DNA of 42,868 nucleotides, taken from contig CALLNY010000020.1 in NCBI GenBank assembly GCA_938005475.1, positions 1-42,868 on the forward strand. The letters are read 5' to 3'. The stretch comes from an uncultured Bacteroidia bacterium. GTDB taxonomy: Bacteria > Bacteroidota > Bacteroidia > J057 > CALLMJ01. Below, piece by piece: positions 26,819 through 34,942 of this stretch. Position numbers and translations under genes: made by a program. Below the pieces are notes generated by a model, which searched no databases, was not told where the DNA came from, and saw only the letters and a list, made by a program, of their open reading frames with translations. Each line of letters begins with the position of its first letter. Positions within the stretch are counted from its first letter, which is position 1.

Positions 26819-27559
26819 TTAATATTTATACACAACCCCTTCTATTCCTTTCTTTTTGATTTCAGCTATATTTTTTCTAGCAACTTGCTCATTTTCGTAG
26901 CTCCCTAAAAGAATGCGATAAAAATATTGCTCTTGCTTGTATATTACTTGTACAAAAACTTTTCGATACCCTGAATTTAAAACAGATTGCAGAGCTTGTA
27001 AAGCAGATTGTAAATTTTGGTAATATCCTATTTGAATACCATAAGGAAATTTTGAACGAAAAGGTTTACCATCATAAGTATACAACCCTGGCGTAGTATG
27101 CCACTTCTCCGCTTGATTTACTTTTAAAGTGTCTTTGGTAGGTATAATCACTGTATCTTTTTTGATTGCATCAGTTACATTATCTTTTCCAGGCTTAGAT
27201 ACTAACTCAATAGCAACACGAGCTACTCCCGATTGTAACATATCTAATTCCTTAGCCGCAGCACGAGATAAATCTATTATGCAACCATTTCCACCATAAG
27301 GACCTCGGTCTATTACCCTCACAATTACCGTTTTTTGATTATTCAAGTTTGTAACTTTTACATAAGAATTAAACGGTAATTTTTTGTGAGCACACACCAT
27401 CTCATTTTTGTTGTATATTTGTCCGCTCGCAGTTTTGCGACCATGAAAAATATCCGAGTAATAAGTGGCATAGCCTTTCTCTTTATAAGTAGATTGAGCG
27501 TAACTTACGAATGAATAAAAAAATACTACTCCAACCCCTAAAAAAAAGATTTTACGCAT
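26819..27559 (-). CDS. rlpA: RlpA-family septal-ring lytic transglycosylase with SPOR domain
   Basis: 246 residues. A signal peptide (about 1-21, ending VSYAQ) has no lipobox cysteine, unlike E. coli RlpA. A double-psi beta-barrel domain (about 22-115) shows KGYATYYSDIFHGRKTASGQIYN and VRVIDRGPYGGNGCIIDLSRAAAKEL, the catalytic core motif. A linker leads to a C-terminal SPOR domain (about 170-246, GIQIGYYQNLQSALQAL) that binds denuded glycan at the septum. Function: cleavage of peptide-free glycan strands during cell separation. It is divergent from the double Ddl gene, so the two cell-wall genes share a 156-bp promoter region. Its own TAATTTTG box is only 4 nt from the ATG. Confidence 0.9.
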   Translation of the reverse strand: MRKIFFLGVGVVFFYSFVSYAQSTYKEKGYATYYSDIFHGRKTASGQIYNKNEMVCAHKKLPFNSYVKVTNLNNQKTVIVRVIDRGPYGGNGCIIDLSRAAAKELDMLQSGVARVAIELVSKPGKDNVTDAIKKDTVIIPTKDTLKVNQAEKWHTTPGLYTYDGKPFRSKFPYGIQIGYYQNLQSALQALQSVLNSGYRKVFVQVIYKQEQYFYRILLGSYENEQVARKNIAEIKKKGIEGVVYKY

Positions 27560-27563
27560 ATTG

Positions 27564-27571
27564 CAAAATTA
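27564..27571 (-). promoter_or_regulatory. -7 promoter box of rlpA
   Basis: TAATTTTG on the minus strand, 4 nt before the rlpA ATG at 27559, predicting a leaderless transcript. Confidence 0.55.
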
Positions 27572-27702
27572 TACACAAAACTTTATTCATCCATCTAAAA
27601 TTATTCAGAGCCTTAAAAATTGATTTAATTCCAATGTGTAAATAGGCCCATTACTTTAAGGATACTGAACAAATGAAATAAAATAATAAAACAAAATCCA
27701 TG

Positions 27703-27710
27703 TAATTTTG
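27703..27710 (+). promoter_or_regulatory. -7 promoter box of double ddl gene
   Basis: TAATTTTG, 5 nt before the ATG at 27716, predicting a leaderless or near-leaderless transcript. Confidence 0.55.
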
Positions 27711-27715
27711 CCGAT

Positions 27716-30349
27716 ATGAGTAACAAAATTCGTGTAGGAATACTTATGGGGGGAAGCTCCCGCGAACGTGAAATCTCTTTTGCAGGTGGCAGAACAGTTT
27801 ATGATAACCTCAATCGCTCCCTCTTTGAGCCTGTCCCTATTTTGGTGGATAGCTTCGGAAACCTTTATCTTTTACATTGGCAGTACCTCTACAAAGGCAC
27901 TATAAGAGACTTCTTCCCGCCGCATTCGTTTTATCCCAGCACCCATTTCCAATACTACCAAGAACAAATCCCTTATCAATCCCCTCAAAATTATAATTCA
28001 ATAGGGCAATGGATACCCCTCCACGAACTTAAAAACTACATAGATTTTGCTTTCCTTACTTTGCACGGACTGAAAGGTGAAGACGGCACTATTCAAGGAT
28101 TATTAGAATGGTTAAATATTCCGTATTCAGGTACTGGAATTCTAGGCTCCGCAATCGGTATTGATAAAACAGCCCAAAAAAAACTTCAACATTCTATGAA
28201 CTATGCTATTTTACCTTATCTCATTTGGAATACCCATAAACCATTTCCTACTTTTGATGTACAATCTAAAATAGGATTTCCTTTTGTCTTAAAAAATCCT
28301 TTACAAGGCTCAAGCATCGGTACTGTGATTGTAAATCATATAAACGAAATAGGACAAGCCATTGACAAAGTAGCCCTCACTACCACCCTTAAATTGAAAG
28401 AATGGAGAACGCTCTCTCCTGAACAAAAAATCCAACAACTTAACCATTGGAATGACCTCAAAAATAGCTTCTCCTTCCCTTTGTATGCCGATAATCATTT
28501 CATACTAAACCCTAACGAACTACTCAACTTTTTAGACAATTATAATGATGATTTCGTAGAACTGAAAGCATTAGATGCCCCACAATATCTCATTATAGAA
28601 AAATTTATAGAAGGAACAGAGTTCTCTGTGATTGTTATTCATGATGAAGAAGGAAATCCAATTGCTTTACCTCCAACAGAAATCCGTAAAAAATCAGTTT
28701 ATTTTGATTACGATAGTAAATACTTGCCCGGTAAAGCTAATAAAATTACTCCGATAGATTTACCTCTTGATAAAATCCAGTTTATTACACAACAAGCCGA
28801 AAAATTGATGCAAGATTTTCAGTTTAATGTCTATGCACGCATTGACGGATTCATAATTAACGATAAAATTTATTTCAATGACCCTAATACTACCAGTGGT
28901 ATGTTACCATCCTCCTTCTTTTTTCATCAAGCCGCTGAAATTGGTCTCAATCCCTCTCAATTCCTAACTTATATTATTTACATTTCTTTGATAACCAGAA
29001 AAAAAGAAGGACGTTTTGTTCACTTAAATCCTCTCATACAAAATTTACAACAAAACCTAACCCACCAACATCAAACCCAAACCTACCAAGAGCGTATAGC
29101 AGTAATTTTGGGAGGCTATTCTGCCGAAAAACATATCTCCGTCGAAAGTGGCAGGAACATAGTAGAAAAATTACAAGCAAGTGGCAAATATCAAGTTATT
29201 CCTTTATTTTTACTAAAATCGGAGCACAGCCCAACAGGTTTTGAATTATACAGCATCCCTCCTAACTTACTCTTTAAAGATAACGCAGACGATATCGCAA
29301 AAAGTATTCAAAAAATCACCCAAAACCCTGAAATCCACCCTTACATTCAATCATTACAAAAAAGAGTTCATAATATTCAGAATCAATTTATTACCAACAT
29401 ACAAACTATACAACACTATCCCGTAAATGAACTTGGTAATCACTTTGATTTTGTTTTTATTGCCATTCATGGTAGACCCGGAGAAGATGGGCAACTACAA
29501 AAAATTTTAGAAAACCAACACATTCCTTATAATGGTTCTAAACCCGTTCCCGCTGAAATTGCTATGGATAAACATCTTTGCAACAGCCTATTAGCCCAAA
29601 AAGGTATGCTAGTTGCACCCCATTATTTAATCAAAAAAGATGATTACTTACAAAACCCTGACCTAATCTTACAATCAGTTGAACAAGTTCTTGGTTATCC
29701 AATGATAGCAAAACCTAACGATGAAGGTTGCTCTGCCGCAGTAAAAAAAATTGACAACCGCCTTAAATTACAATCCTATTTAGAGGCTACTTTCTTCTCT
29801 GAAAAAAATAATTCAAAAGAGCTCAAAGCCTTACTAAAAATTGCCCCAAATGAAGAATTTCCTTTAAAAAACGAATGCCTCTTAGAAAGTTTTATTGGAG
29901 AAACATCAGATTATAAGCTATTAGAAGTAACCGTAGGCTTTTTAACGCATTGGAAAGATGAAGAAATAGTGTATGAAGTATTCTCTCCATCAGAGACTAT
30001 TAGGTCAAGCGATATTTTGTCGTTAGAAGAGAAGTTTTTGGCAGGGCAAGGTATGAACATAACACCTGCAAGATTTTCGGATATACCAAAAGAAAATGCA
30101 CGCATTGAACAGATTGTCAAGCAAGAAATTGAAAAAGCCGCTAAAATTATAGGACTTACAGGTTATGCAAGAATAGATGCTTTCGTAAAAATATTTTATA
30201 GTGGTGTTGTTGAAGTATGGATTATTGAAGCAAATACTTTGCCCGGCATGACACCCGCAACTTGTATTTTCCACCAAGCCGCTTTAAACGGATATACTCC
30301 TTTACACTTCATTGAAAAAATTATAGACTTTGGGAAAAAATCTAATTAG
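27716..30349 (+). CDS. tandem-fused D-alanine--D-alanine ligase (two ATP-grasp halves)
   Basis: 877 residues, more than twice a normal Ddl (~310-350). Half 1 (about 1-458) opens VGILMGGSSREREISFAGG, then LHGLKGEDGTIQGLLEWL, VLKNPLQGSSIGT (~190-202), FDYDSKYLPG, YARIDGF and NDPNTTSGMLPSS (~385-398). Half 2 (about 459-877) opens IAVILGGYSAEKHISVESG, then IHGRPGEDGQLQKIL, IAKPNDEGCSAA (~663-674), LEEKFLAGQG, YARIDAF and EANTLPGMTPAT (~835-847). Using E. coli DdlB numbering, both keep Glu15 and Arg255. Half 1 has Asp for Glu270; half 2 has Cys for Ser150 and Phe for Tyr216. Expected role: D-Ala-D-Ala synthesis for peptidoglycan. One half could instead be regulatory or have a different acceptor. 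No stop or frameshift separates the halves. Confidence 0.85.
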   Translation: MSNKIRVGILMGGSSREREISFAGGRTVYDNLNRSLFEPVPILVDSFGNLYLLHWQYLYKGTIRDFFPPHSFYPSTHFQYYQEQIPYQSPQNYNSIGQWIPLHELKNYIDFAFLTLHGLKGEDGTIQGLLEWLNIPYSGTGILGSAIGIDKTAQKKLQHSMNYAILPYLIWNTHKPFPTFDVQSKIGFPFVLKNPLQGSSIGTVIVNHINEIGQAIDKVALTTTLKLKEWRTLSPEQKIQQLNHWNDLKNSFSFPLYADNHFILNPNELLNFLDNYNDDFVELKALDAPQYLIIEKFIEGTEFSVIVIHDEEGNPIALPPTEIRKKSVYFDYDSKYLPGKANKITPIDLPLDKIQFITQQAEKLMQDFQFNVYARIDGFIINDKIYFNDPNTTSGMLPSSFFFHQAAEIGLNPSQFLTYIIYISLITRKKEGRFVHLNPLIQNLQQNLTHQHQTQTYQERIAVILGGYSAEKHISVESGRNIVEKLQASGKYQVIPLFLLKSEHSPTGFELYSIPPNLLFKDNADDIAKSIQKITQNPEIHPYIQSLQKRVHNIQNQFITNIQTIQHYPVNELGNHFDFVFIAIHGRPGEDGQLQKILENQHIPYNGSKPVPAEIAMDKHLCNSLLAQKGMLVAPHYLIKKDDYLQNPDLILQSVEQVLGYPMIAKPNDEGCSAAVKKIDNRLKLQSYLEATFFSEKNNSKELKALLKIAPNEEFPLKNECLLESFIGETSDYKLLEVTVGFLTHWKDEEIVYEVFSPSETIRSSDILSLEEKFLAGQGMNITPARFSDIPKENARIEQIVKQEIEKAAKIIGLTGYARIDAFVKIFYSGVVEVWIIEANTLPGMTPATCIFHQAALNGYTPLHFIEKIIDFGKKSN

Positions 30350-30581
30350 TTTTCAAAATTACATAATTAATTTTTGTATCTATTTACATAAAATTAAAAA
30401 TTTATTTTATAATCTATTAGATAACCTAATATATTACAAGATTGTATAGTTATTAAAAAAAAATTGATAAACAATGCGATAAAAAGATATATGTAATTAT
30501 CCATAACGCTTCAAATCAATGTGTTGTATAATTGTTCAAAACTCTATTGTGTTTTTTAGATATTAGAAATTTATTTTTGTA

Positions 30582-30589
30582 TAATTTTG
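30582..30589 (+). promoter_or_regulatory. -7 promoter box of unknown exported-protein gene
   Basis: TAATTTTG, 16 nt before the ATG at 30606. A second TATTTTTG lies 10 bp upstream (30572-30579). The rest of the 256-bp gap after ddl is very AT-rich and shows nothing else. Confidence 0.5.
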
Positions 30590-30605
30590 CATTAAGTATA
30601 ATAGT

Positions 30606-31583
30606 ATGAAAAATAAATTGTTCATCGTAGTTACATGTATTTTTTTCAATTATTTACAGGCACAAATGATTATTTCAAACAGTTTTGTTAGAGATTTAGT
30701 AGGTGGCTCTGATAGTGACATTCAAAGTGTTTTTGGGTTAATGGGATGTGGATCTCTTTATAATCAAAATTCTCAAGAAAAACAAAATGTTGCCGCAGCA
30801 GGGGGGTTTGTAGGATCTATACCGTTGCGTGATTTAATAACAAATGGTAGGCTTAATTCTTTGTCAATCATTGCAAAATATAATATGGGGGCATTAAAAA
30901 ATCTCATTTTAAAAGATAGTCTTTATAACATTTCTAATATATCAAACGATATCTCTAAACAAATATTCGGTTTTGATAACGGAAATAATCTTAATTTTGG
31001 ATTGAGATATATTTGGCTTAATAGAAAGGACAATGGAAATTTACACAATTTTAATATTTTTGCTGATTGTAACATCACCAAATATTCTATTCGATTAGAT
31101 ACTGTTCTATATTCTAATGATTTATTAGTAGATCCTTATAGTAATAAAAGCTATAAAATGTCTAGTGGTTTTACTCTTATCAATCCCTTGCTAGGAATTA
31201 GTTATGATTTTTCTGCTAAATTCGGTGCTGACTCTGACCCTCAATATCTTGGTATAAATTTATCTTTGGCAGGCTCAGCCTCCATAATCTATGAAACTGA
31301 CAAAGGAAAAGATTACGTTAGCTCTTGGGCCTATACTCTATTCCATAATCAAGCTTTGCAAAAAGATTTTTCCCTAAATAATAAAATTAATCAATTTTAT
31401 TGTGCTTATTTTAGATTTAATATTTATCTAAATGATATAAATTGTTTCATAGTTTTGCAAAAAAATTTTGTTAATTTTTCTAATAGTCAATTAGAATTAT
31501 CAGGGATTAATAATAGAAATATGTTTTTTAATTGGGGAATAACCTTTTCACCGAGTTTAATTAAATTCCATGCTTTAAAATAA
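30606..31583 (+). CDS. unrecognised exported protein, possibly a surface beta-barrel
   Basis: 325 residues. It has a clear signal peptide (about 1-19, ending YLQAQ), then a mature part rich in Asn, Ser, Tyr and Phe with alternating hydrophobic residues (LNFGLRYIWLNRK, NIFADCNITKYSIRLDT, NPLLGISYDFSAKFG). The last ~60 residues contain several amphipathic strands and end FNWGITFSPSLIKFHALK, compatible with an outer-membrane beta-barrel. No family motif was recognised. The gene looks more AT-rich than its neighbours, which may mean lateral acquisition or weak selection. Its TAA stop is immediately followed by the stop of the opposite-strand oxidoreductase gene, with no spacer and no terminator between them. 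Confidence 0.7.
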   Translation: MKNKLFIVVTCIFFNYLQAQMIISNSFVRDLVGGSDSDIQSVFGLMGCGSLYNQNSQEKQNVAAAGGFVGSIPLRDLITNGRLNSLSIIAKYNMGALKNLILKDSLYNISNISNDISKQIFGFDNGNNLNFGLRYIWLNRKDNGNLHNFNIFADCNITKYSIRLDTVLYSNDLLVDPYSNKSYKMSSGFTLINPLLGISYDFSAKFGADSDPQYLGINLSLAGSASIIYETDKGKDYVSSWAYTLFHNQALQKDFSLNNKINQFYCAYFRFNIYLNDINCFIVLQKNFVNFSNSQLELSGINNRNMFFNWGITFSPSLIKFHALK

Positions 31584-32711
31584 TCAAATCAATTGGACAA
31601 CTTGCTCAGCTGCATGAGAAGCTAAAGCTACGCCCATACCACTGAATCTTATGGCTACATGTAAAGTAGGTCTAATACTTTGAACAATAGGAAGTTTAGT
31701 TTCCCCGAAGCCCATAATCCCTGACCAAGTATCCGAAATAGCTACACTTTCTCCATTTAAAATGACCTGGTGTAAAAAACTTTGTAAGTAAGATATTACT
31801 TCCGAGGTGGTCTCGATGCGGTCAGTTGCTTCTGACATTAGGAATTGATTTCTTGCACCGCCTAATAATATTCGGTTACCAAGGTTTCTGAAATAAATAA
31901 AACCTTCATCATAATGGAAGGACCCTTTAAAAGGTAAATGGTAAATAGGCTCCGTGACTAAAACTTGCCCTCTTCCAGGTTGAACTTTTAATTCAGGGCA
32001 CAGTGCGCTTGCAAATGCATTGTTACAGACAAAAACATGCTCTGCTTCAAAAATCAATGGCTTACGCCATGTCTCATTCGTTACAATTACTTGTTCTGTG
32101 GACTGATTATTTTCAATTTTAGATACATTAGCTCCTGTTAGAACGGTCACTCCTTTTTGTGTAGCTATTTTCTGCAAACGTTTCATTAAATAACCTGAAT
32201 GTAATTGCCCTTCCAGGGGATTGTAAACTAAATGGTTAATAACATTTTGATTAAAACCGTAAGAGGTTATTTTGTTATCCACTACCTGAAAAACAGATTT
32301 TTTAAATAGTGTATATAACTTCTGATTAATCTCCTCTATATGTTGAAAAGCAGCAATATGTTTATCATCAATAAGTTCGTAACCACCAAAAGGCTCATAT
32401 TGAATTGCTTTTTTACCTGTAATTTGAAGTAGTTTTTGGAGTCCACGGAAGCGTTGTTCTACTAACTCTAAAACTTTGGTTTCCCCTTCTTTTAGAAGGT
32501 CATGATAAAGTTCAGATAAGCTACCAAAACAAGCGAAGCCTGCGTTTCGGGTTGTAGCACCAATTGGAAGAATTCCCCGCTCTAAAACGCAAATATCTTT
32601 TTCAGGGAATTTAAAAGCAAGTTCTATTGCCGTCAGAAGCCCTGTTAAGCCTCCACCAATCACGATAAAATCTTTTTTAAGTAAGGCCGTTTTTTCCCAA
32701 AATGAAATCAT
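31584..32711 (-). CDS. DAO-family FAD-dependent oxidoreductase
   Basis: 375 residues, cytoplasmic. The N-terminal Rossmann motif is IVIGGGLTGLLTAIELA (Gly19, Gly21, Gly24) with the FAD-ribose acidic residue in VLERG. GATTRNAGFACFGS follows, a stretch characteristic of this D-amino-acid-oxidase/glycine-oxidase-like branch in Bacteroidota. PGRGQVLVTEP and a C-terminal IRFSGMGVALASHAAEQV (flavin-contacting GMGVALAS) complete the fold. Substrate unknown: an amino acid or other secondary amine is likely. The gene starts 2 bp after the argS stop and should be translated from the argS transcript. Confidence 0.85.
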   Translation of the reverse strand: MISFWEKTALLKKDFIVIGGGLTGLLTAIELAFKFPEKDICVLERGILPIGATTRNAGFACFGSLSELYHDLLKEGETKVLELVEQRFRGLQKLLQITGKKAIQYEPFGGYELIDDKHIAAFQHIEEINQKLYTLFKKSVFQVVDNKITSYGFNQNVINHLVYNPLEGQLHSGYLMKRLQKIATQKGVTVLTGANVSKIENNQSTEQVIVTNETWRKPLIFEAEHVFVCNNAFASALCPELKVQPGRGQVLVTEPIYHLPFKGSFHYDEGFIYFRNLGNRILLGGARNQFLMSEATDRIETTSEVISYLQSFLHQVILNGESVAISDTWSGIMGFGETKLPIVQSIRPTLHVAIRFSGMGVALASHAAEQVVQLI

Positions 32712-32713
32712 AT

Positions 32714-34561
32714 TTACATTCTATTGATAACCTGAATGCCTAATAAATTTAAGGCTACTTTTAAAGTTTCAGCTACTTGGTGGCTCATAAAGAGTTGGAA
32801 TGCTTTCTGGGGGTTCTCTTCGAATAAAATTTTATGATTTTGGTAAAATGTGCTATATAATTGTGCAAGTTCTAAGGCATAATTGGCAATGAGAGAAGGA
32901 TTATATTGTTCAGCGGCAAGAAGTAGCGTAGACTGAAATTTGCTTAAATGAAGGCATATTGATTTTTCTGTTTCATGAAGTTGTGTAAGGGGAAAGGTAA
33001 TATTTTTCCATAGAAAATTCAAAGAATTCGCTTTTGCCAGCAAACTTTGAATGCGTGCGTAAGTATATTGAATAAAGGGAGCGGTGTTACCTGTAAAGTT
33101 AATGGATTCTTGGGGATCAAAAAGGATTTTTTTGATTGGTTCAATTTTGAGTAAGAAATACTTCAAGGCACCTAAACCTAGGGTATCATAGAGATTATGA
33201 AGTTCGTCGGGAGGTAGTCCTTCGGTTTTACCGAGTTCTTGGGAAGTTTCACGAGCTATATTATACATTTCTTGGATGAGGTCGTCAGCATCTACAACGG
33301 TTCCTTCGCGAGATTTCATTTTTCCTGTGGGGAGTTCCACCATACCATAAGACAAATGATACATACCTTCTGCGTGGGGTACGCCTAATTTTCGGCATAT
33401 GGAAATGAGTACTTTCATGTGGTAATCTTGTTCATTTCCAATGACATAAACCGAGCGGTTCATATTGTATTCTTGAGCTTTAAGAAAAGCCGTTCCAATA
33501 TCTTGAGTGATATATACGGAGGTACCATCTGAACGTAGCACTAGTTTATGGTCAAGACCTTCTTGGGATAAATCTATCCAGATAGAGCCGTCGGGCTTTT
33601 GATAAAAAATACCTTGTTCAAGCCCCTTCATCACCCACTGCTTGCCTAAAAGATAAGTTTCAGACTCATAATAAAATTTATCAAAGTGAATATTTAAACG
33701 TTCATAGGTTTGTTCAAAACCATCATAGACCCATTGGTTCATTTGTTGCCACAGCTCACGGATTTCAGGGTCATTTTGTTCCCATTTTTGAAGCATCTCA
33801 CGTGCTTGTTTACCAAGTTCACTATACCTATTAAAATATTGGTCTTTATATTCTTTGAAAAAAGTGCTTTCATTTAAAGAAGGATTGTTTTTTTGGGCTT
33901 TTTCAAATAAGTTTTTCGCAATATCAGATTGTTGCCACTCTTTATATTCTTCTTGAAAACGTTTTTCAAATTCTACGTAATATTTTCCGACGAGGTGGTC
34001 TCCTTTTAATCCAGTATTTTGCGGAGTTTCTTGGTTACCGAAGCGTTTCCATGCCAACATAGATTTACAAATGTGGATACCTCTATCATTGACTAAACAA
34101 ACCTTAATAACTTTATAGCCAAGGAATTCATAAATTCTACTAATGGAGTCACCGAGAAAAATGTTTCGTAAATGTCCAAGATGCAAAGGTTTATTCGTGT
34201 TCGGAGAGGAGTATTCAATCATTATTGTTTGATGGTTTACTTGAGGGATGTTTTGGGGACTGTAATTTAGTAAGAAATCTACCCAGAAGGAAGGTTTAAG
34301 GGATAAATTTAGGAAGCCTTTAATGATTTCAAAATGCTCAAAAATTGAATGCTTTTGCAATAGGTGGCTACCGATAAGGTTACCAATTTCTTGGGGGCTT
34401 CCGATTTTGAGTTTAAGAAGCGGAAATAAAATGATGGTAAGGTCACCCTGGTGATCAGGGTTAGTATATTCAACAGAAAGCGTTTGAGGATCAATGGATT
34501 GGTGATAGTGTTCATAAATAATTTGTGCTACCCAACTTTGTAATTGCGATTTAAGAATCAT
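32714..34561 (-). CDS. argS: arginyl-tRNA synthetase
   Basis: 615 residues, class I synthetase that charges tRNA-Arg. The N-terminal Add-1 domain (about 1-110) is followed by SSPNTNKPLHLGHLRN, the HIGH motif in its HLGHL form. The TGKMKSREGTVVDADDL stretch replaces the canonical KMSKS, as is usual in Bacteroidota ArgS. A C-terminal anticodon-binding helical bundle starts near residue 490 (NTAPFIQYTYARIQSLL) and ends in ALNLLGIQVINRM, the typical ArgS terminus. A TATTTTTG box lies 19 nt upstream. Between that promoter and the preceding gene sits a candidate RNA gene on the same strand. The DAO-family gene is directly downstream. Confidence 0.96.
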   Translation of the reverse strand: MILKSQLQSWVAQIIYEHYHQSIDPQTLSVEYTNPDHQGDLTIILFPLLKLKIGSPQEIGNLIGSHLLQKHSIFEHFEIIKGFLNLSLKPSFWVDFLLNYSPQNIPQVNHQTIMIEYSSPNTNKPLHLGHLRNIFLGDSISRIYEFLGYKVIKVCLVNDRGIHICKSMLAWKRFGNQETPQNTGLKGDHLVGKYYVEFEKRFQEEYKEWQQSDIAKNLFEKAQKNNPSLNESTFFKEYKDQYFNRYSELGKQAREMLQKWEQNDPEIRELWQQMNQWVYDGFEQTYERLNIHFDKFYYESETYLLGKQWVMKGLEQGIFYQKPDGSIWIDLSQEGLDHKLVLRSDGTSVYITQDIGTAFLKAQEYNMNRSVYVIGNEQDYHMKVLISICRKLGVPHAEGMYHLSYGMVELPTGKMKSREGTVVDADDLIQEMYNIARETSQELGKTEGLPPDELHNLYDTLGLGALKYFLLKIEPIKKILFDPQESINFTGNTAPFIQYTYARIQSLLAKANSLNFLWKNITFPLTQLHETEKSICLHLSKFQSTLLLAAEQYNPSLIANYALELAQLYSTFYQNHKILFEENPQKAFQLFMSHQVAETLKVALNLLGIQVINRM

Positions 34562-34580
34562 GAAGCATTAGATTTGGTAA

Positions 34581-34588
34581 CAAAAATA
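34581..34588 (-). promoter_or_regulatory. -7 promoter box of argS
   Basis: TATTTTTG on the minus strand, 19 nt before the argS ATG at 34561 and about 40 nt past the end of the candidate RNA. argS therefore need not depend on the RNA promoter. Confidence 0.55.
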
Positions 34589-34627
34589 GAGGAAAATTTG
34601 TAATTGTAAGATATAAAAATTAAAATA

Positions 34628-34828
34628 GCGTGTGGTTTGATTGGGTTTTTTGATAGCTCCAATCAAGATAGGATTTAAGAGCGTCTATAGCTTTGTAATC
34701 TTCCGTGTAATAACCATTGAAGGTAATTCTTACAAACCTTTTATGAAAGGTTGAAGCCCGCCATTGCTATAGGAATATCTCTATATGATTATTCGTTTGA
34801 AGCTCAAAAAACGAATATTCCCACACGC
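34628..34828 (-). ncRNA. candidate structured small RNA, class not recognised (~201 nt)
   Basis: The RNA would be read on the minus strand from about 34828. The first eight bases GCGUGUGG (34828-34821) pair perfectly with the last eight, CCACACGC (34635-34628), and T-rich sequence (TATTTTAATTTTTATA) follows. Inside are a 9-bp 5' hairpin (34809-34817 with 34790-34798), a long-range stem of seven pairs plus one G-U (34766-34773 with 34684-34691) enclosing a 7-bp hairpin (34735-34741 with 34746-34752), and an 8-bp 3' hairpin (34659-34666 with 34637-34644). Both outer hairpin loops contain the self-complementary AGCU, so a kissing contact is possible. No open reading frame of note is present. Size recalls 6S RNA but the branched fold does not; tmRNA, SRP and RNase P signatures are absent. 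Confidence 0.65.
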
Positions 34829-34833
34829 CATTA

Positions 34834-34863
34834 CAAAGTTAGCTATTATTGCATTAAAATCAA
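34834..34863 (-). promoter_or_regulatory. -33/-7 promoter of candidate small RNA
   Basis: On the minus strand TTG (34863-34861) and TAACTTTG (34841-34834) are spaced by 19 nt, the full Bacteroidota housekeeping promoter. The first base of the RNA closing stem lies 6 nt past the box, where transcription should begin. No gene start lies in this position, so the promoter must serve an untranslated RNA or a very long leader. The remaining ~80 bp up to 34942 show nothing else. Confidence 0.7.
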
Positions 34864-34942
34864 AAAATCTTTTAAATTATTTTTTTGATTTTATCAACAT
34901 TTCTAAATAACCGCTAGTACTGCTTGTTGATAAGTTCTGAAT

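Noticed and set aside
34628-34828. T-box or other riboswitch controlling argS
   Set aside because: No T-box core sequence is present, and argS has its own promoter box after the structure. An independent RNA fits better.
34628-34828. Calling the RNA 6S RNA (ssrS)
   Set aside because: Length fits, but the short closing stem and three-hairpin branched layout do not match the 6S rod with a central bubble. No covariance search could be run.
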